Position numbers and translations under genes: made by a program. From DATAZK01 sp963731205 (GTDB lineage Bacteria > Actinomycetota > Actinomycetes > Frankiales > Frankiaceae): DNA of 64,000 bases. Of this stretch, positions 35,012-43,805 are shown in pieces. The notes beneath the pieces are model-generated. The model did no database searches, was not told the DNA's origin, and saw nothing but the letters and a program-made list of their open reading frames with translations. The DNA lies in assembly GCA_963731205.1 (NCBI GenBank), contig CAVSUJ010000001.1:558001-622000 (forward strand), read 5' to 3'. The stretch's first letter is position 1. Every line of letters begins with the position of its first letter.

Positions 35012-35934
35012 GTGACGCCAAGGTCGCGTTCATCACCGGCGCGAGCCGTGGCATCGGCAAGGCCTGTGCGCTGGAGCTGGCGGATGCCGGGTATCGCATC
35101 GCGATCACGGCACGCACTGTGCAAGAAGGTGAGCAGCGCGAGCACTCCTCGACGCTCAAGGGCAGTGACCTCAGCCCGTTGCCGGGCAGCCTGCAGGGCA
35201 CGGTCGGGATGATCGAGCAGGGCGGCGGCACCGCGATGGCGATTCCCGCCGATCTGCTGGATTCCGCCTCGCTCGGAGCGGCCGTGGCCACAGTGCTCGA
35301 ACGCTGGGGACGCATCGACATCGTCGTGCACAACGGCCGCTACATCGGCCCCGGTCACATGGACCTCTTCCTCGACACACCCATCGAGCTGCTGCGCAAG
35401 CAGATGGAGGGCAACTTCTTCGCCCCCCTGATCATCAACAAGCTCGTGCTGCCCTCGATGATCGCGCGAGGCGAGGGAACGATCGTCAACATCACCTCGG
35501 GGTCCGGGTACGGCGACCCGTTGAAGCCGGCCGGTAGCGGCGGCTGGGGCATGGGATACGGGACGTCGAAGGGCGCCTTCCATCGCGTCGCCGGCTTTCT
35601 CGCCGTCGAACTGGCCGATAAGGGAATCCGCTGCTTCAACGTGCAGCCCGGCCTGATCGCGACCGAGCGGATCGGCCAGGACATGGCGAAATTCGGCATC
35701 ACCAACAAGGGCGCGCCGATGGAGGTCATGGGAAAGGTCGTGCGCTGGCTCTGCACCGAGCCCGACGCGGAGCAGTACAACGGGCGCAACGTCGAGGCGC
35801 AGTACTTCTGCCACGAGAAGGGTCTGCTGCCGGGCTGGGAAGGTCCGCAGTTGCAGGACAACAGCATCCGCTTGGACACCTCCGGCGCCGACCTGCTGCG
35901 GCTCGAAGCGGAGCTCGCCGCCGGAAAGTTGTGA
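35008..35934 (+). CDS. short-chain dehydrogenase/reductase
   Basis: 308 residues. Cofactor motif TGASRGIGKACA, VVHNGRYIG in place of the usual NNAG, Ser in NITSGSG, and YGTSKGAF for the Tyr-Lys pair. An insertion of about 25 residues lies after the second strand (HSSTLKGSDLSPLPGSLQG). It is coupled at both ends (ATGA and GTGA overlaps) to the SnoaL-like and methyltransferase genes, which suggests successive steps on one metabolite. Confidence 0.9.
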   Translation: MSDAKVAFITGASRGIGKACALELADAGYRIAITARTVQEGEQREHSSTLKGSDLSPLPGSLQGTVGMIEQGGGTAMAIPADLLDSASLGAAVATVLERWGRIDIVVHNGRYIGPGHMDLFLDTPIELLRKQMEGNFFAPLIINKLVLPSMIARGEGTIVNITSGSGYGDPLKPAGSGGWGMGYGTSKGAFHRVAGFLAVELADKGIRCFNVQPGLIATERIGQDMAKFGITNKGAPMEVMGKVVRWLCTEPDAEQYNGRNVEAQYFCHEKGLLPGWEGPQLQDNSIRLDTSGADLLRLEAELAAGKL

Positions 35935-36608
35935 CGGCGACACCGACCCCCACCGGCGGCTGGTCCACCGAGGCCCAGGCGGCCTGGTACGTCGACCGCA
36001 TCAGTGGCGCGCATCCACGGGAGCCGGGCGAAGCCGTCCTCGTTGAAGTGCTTCCCGCAGCGCCCCGGCGGATCCTCGATCTCGGCGGCGGCGACGGCAG
36101 GCTGACGTCACTCGTGCTGGCAAGCCGTCTATCCGTCGCCGAAGCCGTGCTCGTGGACCGGTCGCTGCCGATGCTGCGCCGTGCAACCGATCGCTTCGCT
36201 GACGAACCGCGAGTCGAGGTGAAGGCATGGGATCTTGCTGACGCCCTCACGCCCCTGGGCACCTTCGACCTGATCGTCTCCGGCTTCGCGATCCATCATC
36301 TCGAGGACCCGCGAAAGCGTGAGCTGTTCACCGAAATAGCGCACCAGCTGACACCGGGCGGGCTGTTCGCGAACCTCGAAGTCGTCAGCTCCCGCAGCGC
36401 CCAGCGTCATGCCGACTTCCTCGCGGCCATCGGACGCACGGCCGACGACCCCGAGGACCGGCTGGCATCGGTTGAAGATCAGCTCGGGTGGATGGACGAG
36501 GCGGGTCTGGTGAATGTCGACTGCCTGTGGCGCTGGCGCGGTTTCGCGCTGATGGTCGGCGACGCGGCAGTGACTGACCCGGCCGACGCGCATCTGCCGC
36601 AGGTTTAA
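35931..36608 (+). CDS. class I SAM-dependent methyltransferase
   Basis: 225 residues from a GTG overlapping the SDR stop. SAM motif RRILDLGGGDGRLTSLVL, post-I acidic residue in AVLVDRSLPM, motif DLIVSGFAIHHLEDPRKREL. A methyltransferase-11/25 type enzyme; the acceptor is unknown. It is the last gene of the SnoaL-SDR-methyltransferase set. Confidence 0.88.
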   Translation: MTATPTPTGGWSTEAQAAWYVDRISGAHPREPGEAVLVEVLPAAPRRILDLGGGDGRLTSLVLASRLSVAEAVLVDRSLPMLRRATDRFADEPRVEVKAWDLADALTPLGTFDLIVSGFAIHHLEDPRKRELFTEIAHQLTPGGLFANLEVVSSRSAQRHADFLAAIGRTADDPEDRLASVEDQLGWMDEAGLVNVDCLWRWRGFALMVGDAAVTDPADAHLPQV

Positions 36609-36679
36609 GGCTGCCGCAAGAGTCTTACGCGGGTACTTCGGCCCGCCGTTCACTGCTGACGGCTGCCGATCCTCGGGTC

Positions 36680-37852
36680 GTGATCTCGGGCCGCAGCGGG
36701 CGCAAGGCGTGCACCGGCCTGCTGGCGGCAGCGGTGTTGGGCGGAGCCTTGCTCACCGCGGGCGCCGCCACCGCCGGCCCGTCGGCCTTCGTCTCCATCG
36801 CGCCCTGGCAGCCGACGACAGCGGCTCTGGTCTTGCTCGCGCATCCCGTCAGCGCGGTCGGCCAGGACGGAATGGTCGTCCGGGAGCGTGACAGCGGTCG
36901 TGTCGTGCCCGGTCTGCTGCAGTGCAAGAACGGCGGCACTGATGTCCCCTGTACCGCCGCCACGATCACCGCCGTCTGGCTGCTGCCCACCAGGGCATTC
37001 ACGTTCGGCCAGTACTACAGGGTGTCTTTCGCGCCGCGGCTGCACGCAGCGGCCAACCGCCCGCTGCTCATCGGGAGCACTGACTTTCGAGCCGGTTCTC
37101 GCGAGGAGGATCAATCCGCGAACCCGAACTACAGCTGGGCGACCCGGGGAAACTCCAATGCGCTGGGCGGGTCCTACTCCGTGGAGTCGGGCCGCGAGGC
37201 ACGGGCGTCGCTCACCTTCTCGGGTACGTCGGTGACCGTCTGGACGGCCACAAGCCCGACAGGCGGGCTCATGGACGTCTACGTCGACCAGGTCTTGCGC
37301 GCCGAGGTGAACACCTACTCACGGGCAACCCGCTTCCGGGTCCCGGTGACCGTCAGCGGCCTTTCGCGGTCGGCTCATCGGCTCGACGTGGCTGCCCGCG
37401 GCGCCAAGGGATCGAGCGCCTCGGCGGGCACCGACGTCGTCCTCGACGCGGTGTCCTCGCCTCAGGCATTCCTGACCACGCCGGTGCTGGAGTACACCTG
37501 GTCGGCAGCCTTCTCGGCGCGCTTTTCCGAGGGATGGGCTTCGTCGTCGAGCAGCTCCGGGGCACGCGTGAGCCTGCAGTTTCGCGGCACCGCGGTGGAT
37601 CTGGCCACGGTGAGGGGGCCGTGGAGCGGAATCTTCCGGGCGACCCTCGATGGCAGAACGGTCGGCGATTTCAACGACGGTGCAGCGGGTTTCGGGGTCG
37701 GGGTCCGGCGCTTCACCGCCAAGGGCGACACGCTGCACACCCTGACACTCACCGTGCTCGGCACGCATTCCAGGGCATCGTCCGGATCAGCCGTGACGGT
37801 GGACTACTGGTCGCTTCCGAGCACTCCCGTCGTAGCCGGGTCTGCGGGATGA
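36680..37852 (+). CDS. secreted protein with repeated beta-sandwich modules
   Basis: 390 residues from a GTG start with a signal peptide (GLLAAAVLGGALLTAGAATA). An Ig-like region (LLPTRAFTFGQYYRVSF) is followed by two similar modules: ARASLTFSGTSVTVWT with MDVYVDQVLRAEVNTYS, and ARVSLQFRGTAVDLAT with FRATLDGRTVGDFNDG. The fold resembles the module of the protein at 26486-27325. A surface or carbohydrate-binding role is inferred. The stop overlaps the next ATG. Confidence 0.75.
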   Translation: MISGRSGRKACTGLLAAAVLGGALLTAGAATAGPSAFVSIAPWQPTTAALVLLAHPVSAVGQDGMVVRERDSGRVVPGLLQCKNGGTDVPCTAATITAVWLLPTRAFTFGQYYRVSFAPRLHAAANRPLLIGSTDFRAGSREEDQSANPNYSWATRGNSNALGGSYSVESGREARASLTFSGTSVTVWTATSPTGGLMDVYVDQVLRAEVNTYSRATRFRVPVTVSGLSRSAHRLDVAARGAKGSSASAGTDVVLDAVSSPQAFLTTPVLEYTWSAAFSARFSEGWASSSSSSGARVSLQFRGTAVDLATVRGPWSGIFRATLDGRTVGDFNDGAAGFGVGVRRFTAKGDTLHTLTLTVLGTHSRASSGSAVTVDYWSLPSTPVVAGSAG

Positions 37853-38631
37853 CCCGGCCACCCCGCCTGCTCCGGGTGGTCTCGCTCTGCGCATCGCTCG
37901 TGTTCGTCGCGACGATCGGTGCGCTGAGCGGCGCAGGCCCTGCCGACGCGTCGTGCGGAGCCACCGGTAGCAAGTCGATTGCGGGGACGCTCAGCGGTGA
38001 CGACGGCCGGGCCGTGAATGCCTTGGTCGGCTTCACCTTTGTCGACGAGTTCGGCTACCGCCTCGACGCACGTGGCTGCCGCCTCGCGGGCGACGCTTAC
38101 GGCCGGACCTTCCATCTCAACGCCGCGCTCCCGGCCTCGGGCGCGAAACCGTCAGCGGCCACCAGCAACCAGTTCCGCATCGATGGCATCCCCGCGAACG
38201 TCAAGGAAGTCTGGGTCGAGACCTATCCGAAGGGCCCGGACGGTCGGACTTCCTACGGCCACTACGCAGGCGTCTACCGCCCGCAGGTGGCGCCCGGCAC
38301 GACCAACCTGAACCTGAAGCTGCCGGTGGTCTGTGGGCAGGGTGGCCACACGGGGACCATCGTCGCGAAGGTGTTCGTCGCCGGTCGTCCTGTCTCACCG
38401 ACGTGGCTGGCCTTCTGGAGCGAGAGTTCGACGAGCCCTCAGATGGGTTACGCGCTCGGGAACGGCTCGACGGGAGGCTTCACCAGCCCGCCACTGTCCA
38501 GCACCCCAGCTGCCGCCGGGCAGCCCCAGCGCTACCAAGTGTTCATGTACGACAACGGACGGATGCTGTGGCACGACGCGATCCCCGTCTATGCGTGCCG
38601 AATCACGACCGTCCGCATCGACGTGCCCTAG
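37849..38631 (+). CDS. secreted protein of unknown function
   Basis: 260 residues with a Sec signal peptide (SLCASLVFVATIGALSGAGP). The mature part has a cysteine pair early (SCGATGSKSIAGTLSG and ARGCRLAG) and reads like a carboxypeptidase-regulatory-type beta-sandwich (NALVGFTFVDEFGYRLDARG, NVKEVWVETYPKGPDG). It is translationally coupled (ATGA) to the preceding secreted protein. The last 29 bases overlap the convergent diguanylate cyclase gene. Confidence 0.7.
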   Translation: MTRPPRLLRVVSLCASLVFVATIGALSGAGPADASCGATGSKSIAGTLSGDDGRAVNALVGFTFVDEFGYRLDARGCRLAGDAYGRTFHLNAALPASGAKPSAATSNQFRIDGIPANVKEVWVETYPKGPDGRTSYGHYAGVYRPQVAPGTTNLNLKLPVVCGQGGHTGTIVAKVFVAGRPVSPTWLAFWSESSTSPQMGYALGNGSTGGFTSPPLSSTPAAAGQPQRYQVFMYDNGRMLWHDAIPVYACRITTVRIDVP

Positions 38632-40109
38632 CCGGTGCGCGGCCGGTGGCGGGCGTCTCGCCCCGCCTCCGCGAAGCAAGGTCGAGCACCGGGGTGTACG
38701 CCTCCCAGCGTCGCCGCCCCTGCCTCTTGGCCTCATACATGGCGACGTCCGCCCGGCGCAGCAACTCGGTCGGATGCGTGTCACGGTCACCGATGGCCAC
38801 ACCGATGCTGATCCCCACGTCGACGGAACCTTCGTACAGACCGATCGCGGTCGACTGCACCTCGTGCAATCGGGTGGCAATGCCGGCAAGTTCGGTGCTG
38901 CCGATGAGGTTCGGGCACACCACGATGAATTCGTCACCGCCGATTCGACCCGCCGTGTCCCCCGCGCGGACGACGAGTTGCAATCGCTGCGCCACCTCTT
39001 GCAGGACGCGGTCGCCGGCATCGTGGCCGTGAACGTCGTTGATGTTCTTGAAGTGATCGATGTCGAGATACAGCAGCCCTACGACGCCGCCCATGCGGGG
39101 CTGCTGGCGTAAGCGCCAGGGTGAGGTGATCCATCACCCGGCTACGGTTGGCGAGGCCGGTGAGGGGATCGCTGAGCGCCCGCCGGGAGAGTTCGCGTTC
39201 CGCCGTCTTGCGGGCGGTGATGTCTTCCACGTAGACGATGGCGTAGCTCGGCGTCTCATGCTCATGGACGGCTGTGGCGTTGCCGCTCAGCCAGATGTCC
39301 GTGTCGCCGGGTCGAAGCGCTCGTCCTTCGGTGGCGTAGTCGGTGATCTCTCCGGCGGCCATGGCTCTCGTGGCCTCGACGATGCTGTCGGGATCGTTGG
39401 CATGGAGCACCTCCTCGAGTCGCCGGCCCAGTAACGCTTCGGCGTCGAGGCCGGTGATCGTCAGCAGGCTGGCGTTGGTGCGCAAAATGCATCCGGTGTC
39501 GGCGCCCTGCAGGCTGACGAGGCAGATTCCCATCGGCGCCTCGTCGAAGAGGGTCCGAAATCTTCTTTCGCTGGAAGCCATCTGCGACTCGGCCTGGATC
39601 GACTGCACGATGAGTGCCACCCGCTCGGCGATGGCTTCCAGCAGCGGGATGCTTTCCGGAGCGAATGCGCCCGGCTGGCGGGAGCCGATGTGCAGCACCC
39701 CGATGAGTTCCTGACCGGCCAGCAGTGGCACGCCGACGGCACAGCGCACCCCGGCGCGATGCAGGGCCGGGCTGTACACCGGGAAGTCATCGAGGTCGGG
39801 AACCAGCAGGGGCCCGCGCTGGGCGGCAATTCGGCCCGCGAAGCCGGCGCCGATGGGCACCCGCATCTCGGCCGGGTCGTCGTCGCCATGACCGGGGTCG
39901 GGGAAGCCCTCGGGAAAAATGCCTGCTTGCGAGACCAGCATTTCGCCGGCGGCATCGACCAGCAATATGCGGACGGTGTCGACCTCGGGCAATTCGGCGG
40001 CCTGCCTGAGCACCTCCTCCAGGAGGTCGGGCAGACCACGCCCGCTGTGAATTACTTCGGTAAGTCGCAGTATTCGGCCGAGTGAGAGCATCGTGTCTGT
40101 AGAGGCCAT
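38603..40109 (-). pseudogene. GAF-PAS-GGDEF diguanylate cyclase, split by one frameshift
   Basis: The first frame (from ATG 40109) encodes GAF (~residues 20-170), PAS (~185-300) and the start of GGDEF (ALSDPLTGLANRSRVMDHLT). At about 39110-39113 the reading moves to a second frame that continues LRQQPRMGGVVGLLYLDIDH, RAGDTAGRIGGDEF and the rest of the domain to 38603. A single extra base restores one continuous ~500-residue protein. The active site GGDEF and the inhibitory RxxD site are intact. The indel lies in the 4-base loop of a TGGCG/CGCCA hairpin. It may be a real mutation or a sequencing error. Confidence 0.85.
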
Positions 40110-40256
40110 GAGTCGCGCTCCTGCTGTTCAGGCTGCGGCCGAGTAGTTGCTGGAGTATGCGCCGAAATAGTTGTTTGTAAACGGCGACGTGCCTTTTGGT
40201 GCCGTGTCACCGCTTTTTCGCATCGACGAGACTGAATATGAAAGCGCATTTCAGCA

Positions 40257-40312
40257 TCTCGGAATTGCTCGGGGCCTGCGGGCAGCCTCGCAAATGCCGC
40301 AATTCGTCGAGA
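40257..40312. promoter_or_regulatory. imperfect inverted repeat in the leader of the 40379 gene
   Basis: TCTCGGAATTGC (40257-40268) pairs with GCAATTCGTCGAGA (40299-40312) with a 2-base bulge, enclosing a GC-rich inner hairpin. It lies 66 bases before the start at 40379 in an AT-richer intergenic region of 269 bp. It could be a structured leader or operator. No known riboswitch core was recognised. Confidence 0.4.
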
Positions 40313-40378
40313 AATTGTGGGCCTTGACGGTGAACCGAGCAGGGGTGTGGGATCGTGCTCCCCGCCGAAAGGATGATC

Positions 40379-40687
40379 ATGTACGCATTCAGCATGGATG
40401 TCCCGATGCCCATCACGATGTATGAGCAGGTATTGAAGGAACTCAAGGCATCGGGCAAGGACTCGCCAGCTGAGCGCCGCCTGCACATGTGCACCGCGAC
40501 GGAGCAGGGTTTCCGCGTCACCGAGGTCTGGGACTCCCATGAGGCGGTGGACCGCTACGGCGAGGACGTCATGCGTCCTGCGATCGCGAAGATTGCCGGT
40601 GAGGAGGCCGTCGCCGGCGCGCCGCCGGCCAACCAGGAATTCGAGCTGCGGGGGCTCAACGTGGGCGGCGATTGGGTTGAACTGTAG
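40379..40687 (+). CDS. hypothetical protein, ABM-like fold possible
   Basis: 102 residues from ATG 40379 (ribosome site GAAAGGA); ATG 40373 is an alternative. The pattern MPITMYEQVLKELKASG, CTATEQGFRVTEVWDSHEAV is like small dimeric alpha-beta barrel proteins. It stands between two c-di-GMP genes on the plus strand, but no c-di-GMP motif is seen. Confidence 0.65.
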   Translation: MYAFSMDVPMPITMYEQVLKELKASGKDSPAERRLHMCTATEQGFRVTEVWDSHEAVDRYGEDVMRPAIAKIAGEEAVAGAPPANQEFELRGLNVGGDWVEL

Positions 40688-40805
40688 GAAACGCAGTTTC
40701 GCGCCCGCAGCGGCACGCCCGCTGGGCCGAACGGGTTACCGAGAACAGCCTCCACACGCCCCAATGCCCCTCAAGGGGCCCTAAAGCTGTGTCGAGACAA
40801 TTCGC

Positions 40806-42920
40806 ATGGAGTCCCAAGAGATGACGGGGTCGCCAAGACCCGGGGCTCCCGTGTTGCGGCGGCTGGTAGCGACCGACGGCGACTTCGTCATGACCGTCTC
40901 GCCGGACGGGCGGCTGTTGGCTGCCAGCGAAAGCGTCGAGACGGTGCTGGGCTGGGATCTCGCCGAATGCGCCGAACTGGGAATCTGCACGGCGGTCGTC
41001 GATGAGGGTCAGCAAGCGGCGTTGCGCCACCTCCTGAGACAGGTCATCGCCACCGGCGGCGCGCGCTCGACGGTGCAGTTGAGCGCCGCGTTCGGACGAC
41101 TCTGGGTGGACGTCGCGGCCAAGCAGCTGACCGACGAACCCGGTGCGCCGATCCACATCAGCGCGCGCGATGTGTCCGACGACCTTGCCGCGGCCCGCGA
41201 ACTCGCTGCCTCCGAGCAGCAATGGAGGGTGGCGTTCGAGCACTCCCCCATCGGCGGAGCGATGCTCAACACGGCAGGCGCCATCCTGGTGGCCAACAAG
41301 GCACTGGCTCGCATGGTCGGATGGCGGGTCCACGAGCTGACTCACATGGACGTCACCGAGATCGTCGAATCCCAAGGTGGCCTTCCCTGGCAGGACTGGT
41401 GGGACGGGCTGCTTTCGGGCAACTCCGACTCTCACTCCACGGACCGCACGCTGATCACCGCAGATGGCGATCGCCTCTGGAGCCGGCTGACCGGCGCCGT
41501 CGCCATCTCACCCAGCGGGGACAACGGGGTCATCCTGCAGTTCGAGGACGTGACGAGCCGGCGCCAAGCCGAGCTCGAACTGGCCAACCGCGCCCTTCAC
41601 GACGGTCTCACCGGGGCGCCCAATCGCTTCCTCACCCATCAGTGGCTCGGCAGCGCGCTCGAGGATTCGCCGGGCAGCCGGGTCGGGGTGCTCTACTGCG
41701 ACCTCGACCGCTTCAAAATCGTCAACGACAGCCTCGGACATGCCGCCGGCGACAGCCTGCTGACCCAGGTCGCCGACCGGCTCCGCGGAGTGCTCCGGCC
41801 CGAAGATCTCCTCGGACGCGTGGGCGGCGACGAGTTCGTCGTCATCGTCGAGGGCGTGCGCACCACCGCCGAACTCGCTGACGTCGCCTCGCGTATGGCC
41901 GAGGCGCTCGACGAGCCGTTCGAGCTCGGGGGTCACTGCCACGCGGTGACGCTCAGCCTCGGTGGCAGCGTCGGGGCGCATCCCGACACGGCCGACGAGG
42001 TGCTCATGCGCGCCGACATGGCCTTGCTGCGCGCGAAACGGCTCGGACGCGCCCGTTACGTCGCCTTCGACGCGACCCACGACCGGGTCACCACGCGGGA
42101 GGACCTGCAACTCGAGGACGACCTGCGGATGTCTTTCGGTTCGGAGCAGCTGCGCGCGTTCTACCAGCCGATCGTCAACCTCGAAGACCTCGTCGTCGTC
42201 GGCCACGAAGCGCTTGTGCGATGGGAACATCCGACCCACGGGCTGCTGCCCCCCGACCGCTTCCTGGAACTGGCCGAGAGCAGCGGCCTCATCCGTCCCC
42301 TGGGCGGCTGGATGCTGGCGCAGGCGTGCCACGATGCCGCCCGTGACGCGGCCGGCCTCGCGCCGGGAGGCTGGGTAGCCGTGAATGTCTCGCCCAGCCA
42401 GCTCGCCCGATCGGGCTTTGCCGACAACGTGATCGGCATGCTGGAGCAGACCGGATTGAGTCCGCAGCGGCTGCACCTGGAGGTCACCGAGACGGCCCTG
42501 ATCGCTGCCAGCGCCACCCTCTCCGACGAGCTCGAACAGCTCTCGCGGCTGGGAGTGCGCATCGGGCTCGACGACTTCGGCACCGGCTATTCCTCGCTGA
42601 GCCTGCTGCAGAAGTTCCCCGTACACATGGTCAAGATCGACCGCAGCTTCGTGCATCCGGTGCTGGCCGACCGCAGCGCCCGCGCCATCGTCAAGGCCGT
42701 CCTCAGCATGTGCGCTGACATGGACCTGCCGACCGTGGCCGAAGGCATCGAGGAGCACGACCAGTTGGAGCTGCTGCGCGATCTGGGCTGCTCGCACGGC
42801 CAGGGCTTCCTGTTCGGCAGGCCCATCCCGCTGCGGGCCCGCATCGTCATCCCCCGCCAGCAATCCCACAAGCCGGCCGACATCGAGCCGGAGAAGACCC
42901 TCGCTCGGAGAGGCCGATGA
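40806..42920 (+). CDS. PAS-PAS-GGDEF-EAL cyclic-di-GMP enzyme
   Basis: 704 residues, soluble. Two PAS domains (~20-130 and ~140-265) precede a GGDEF domain (motif at 340-344, with RPED as inhibitory I-site five residues before) and an EAL domain (EALVRW at 468-473, NVSPSQL, DDFGTGYSSL, KIDRSFV). Both catalytic motifs are intact, so it could make and break c-di-GMP, with the balance set by PAS ligands. The stop overlaps the ATG of the next gene (42917-42920). Confidence 0.93.
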   Translation: MESQEMTGSPRPGAPVLRRLVATDGDFVMTVSPDGRLLAASESVETVLGWDLAECAELGICTAVVDEGQQAALRHLLRQVIATGGARSTVQLSAAFGRLWVDVAAKQLTDEPGAPIHISARDVSDDLAAARELAASEQQWRVAFEHSPIGGAMLNTAGAILVANKALARMVGWRVHELTHMDVTEIVESQGGLPWQDWWDGLLSGNSDSHSTDRTLITADGDRLWSRLTGAVAISPSGDNGVILQFEDVTSRRQAELELANRALHDGLTGAPNRFLTHQWLGSALEDSPGSRVGVLYCDLDRFKIVNDSLGHAAGDSLLTQVADRLRGVLRPEDLLGRVGGDEFVVIVEGVRTTAELADVASRMAEALDEPFELGGHCHAVTLSLGGSVGAHPDTADEVLMRADMALLRAKRLGRARYVAFDATHDRVTTREDLQLEDDLRMSFGSEQLRAFYQPIVNLEDLVVVGHEALVRWEHPTHGLLPPDRFLELAESSGLIRPLGGWMLAQACHDAARDAAGLAPGGWVAVNVSPSQLARSGFADNVIGMLEQTGLSPQRLHLEVTETALIAASATLSDELEQLSRLGVRIGLDDFGTGYSSLSLLQKFPVHMVKIDRSFVHPVLADRSARAIVKAVLSMCADMDLPTVAEGIEEHDQLELLRDLGCSHGQGFLFGRPIPLRARIVIPRQQSHKPADIEPEKTLARRGR

Positions 42921-43357
42921 CAACAGCTCCGGTTCAGGACGAATTTGCCTCGCAGGAGGTCATCAGGCCGGCGGCAGTTCTTTCCGAAGCCCATGCCCGG
43001 CTGATCCTCGCCGGCCTGGCCGCCGACGATGTGCAGGCCGGCGGTTTCTGGTGGACGAAGGTCGGCACCTGGCGGCGCTATGCCCAACCTTGGGCTCCCG
43101 GCGCGGACGATCCCGGCCACGCCGTGCACATCGGCACGATCAGCTGCGTCTACGACAGTCCGGCGCGCTTCTGCGTCACGGTCTTCCGCGTCTCCATGAC
43201 CTCGTACGGTCTGCGCTCCGGATGGACCACGGAGTCGTTGTGCGACGAGGCTTTCAAGCATGCCGGGCTGACGCTTCGCGACTGCCCGCGGGCCTCACTC
43301 ACCCCTCCGCCGAAGCCGTTCACCGAGCTGGCGCGCGATACCGGCCCGCCGCGCTGA
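42917..43357 (+). CDS. hypothetical protein co-translated with the GGDEF-EAL enzyme
   Basis: 146 residues, soluble, with no recognised domain. Segments: EAHARLILAGLAADDVQAGG, WTKVGTWRRYAQPWAPG, HIGTISCVYDSPARFCVTVF. The ATGA overlap suggests a 1:1 product with the PAS-GGDEF-EAL protein, so a partner, receptor or target role is possible (inference). No PilZ RxxxR motif was seen. It ends next to the stop of the convergent holin-like gene. Confidence 0.7.
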   Translation: MTTAPVQDEFASQEVIRPAAVLSEAHARLILAGLAADDVQAGGFWWTKVGTWRRYAQPWAPGADDPGHAVHIGTISCVYDSPARFCVTVFRVSMTSYGLRSGWTTESLCDEAFKHAGLTLRDCPRASLTPPPKPFTELARDTGPPR

Positions 43358-43741
43358 TCAATGCGCGTGGTGCTGCTGGCGTTGATCGCGCTGACGCAGC
43401 GGCAGGATCATCTCGGCCAGCCAGCTGAAGAAGGCGACCAGCAGACCGCCGAGCATCGCTGACCCGAAGCTGTCGATGTCGAACCGGCTCGACAGTCCTG
43501 CGGTGATGGCGAGCACGACCGCGTTGATGACGAGCAGGAAGAGTCCGAGCGTCAGGATGATGAGCGGCAGCGTGAACAGCCGCAGCAACGACCCGATGAA
43601 AAGGTTCACCACCGAGAACAGGAACGCCAGCCACACGTAGGTGAAGAAGCCGCCGTACACGTGCATCCCGGGAACGATCTTGACAACGATCGCCAGGATC
43701 AGGGTCAGGACGAGCAGGCGAAGAACTGCGCGACGGAACAC
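43358..43741 (-). CDS. mycobacterial-type phage holin superfamily (DUF360) membrane protein
   Basis: 127 residues with four hydrophobic helices: LRLLVLTLILAIVVKIVPG, YVWLAFLFSVVNLFIGSLL, LPLIILTLGLFLLVINAVVL and AMLGGLLVAFFSWLAEMIL. Layout and the NLFIGSLLRLFTLP region are those of the 4-TM holin superfamily IV (PF04020). Chromosomal members are common and not phage-linked; function unknown. Confidence 0.85.
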   Translation of the reverse strand: MFRRAVLRLLVLTLILAIVVKIVPGMHVYGGFFTYVWLAFLFSVVNLFIGSLLRLFTLPLIILTLGLFLLVINAVVLAITAGLSSRFDIDSFGSAMLGGLLVAFFSWLAEMILPLRQRDQRQQHHAH

Positions 43742-43805
43742 GGGAACCGCCCTCCTTCGGCGCCCGCGGACCTGGGCATCCGCCGGCGATCACGGGCAGC
43801 CTAGC

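Noticed and set aside
39105..39118. Programmed ribosomal frameshift in the GGDEF gene
   Set aside because: No slippery heptamer is present at the junction; mutation or base error explains it more simply.
41508..42923. Long minus-strand frame opposite the GGDEF-EAL gene
   Set aside because: The plus-strand frame has unmistakable GGDEF and EAL motifs; the antisense frame is low-complexity and unrelated to any family.
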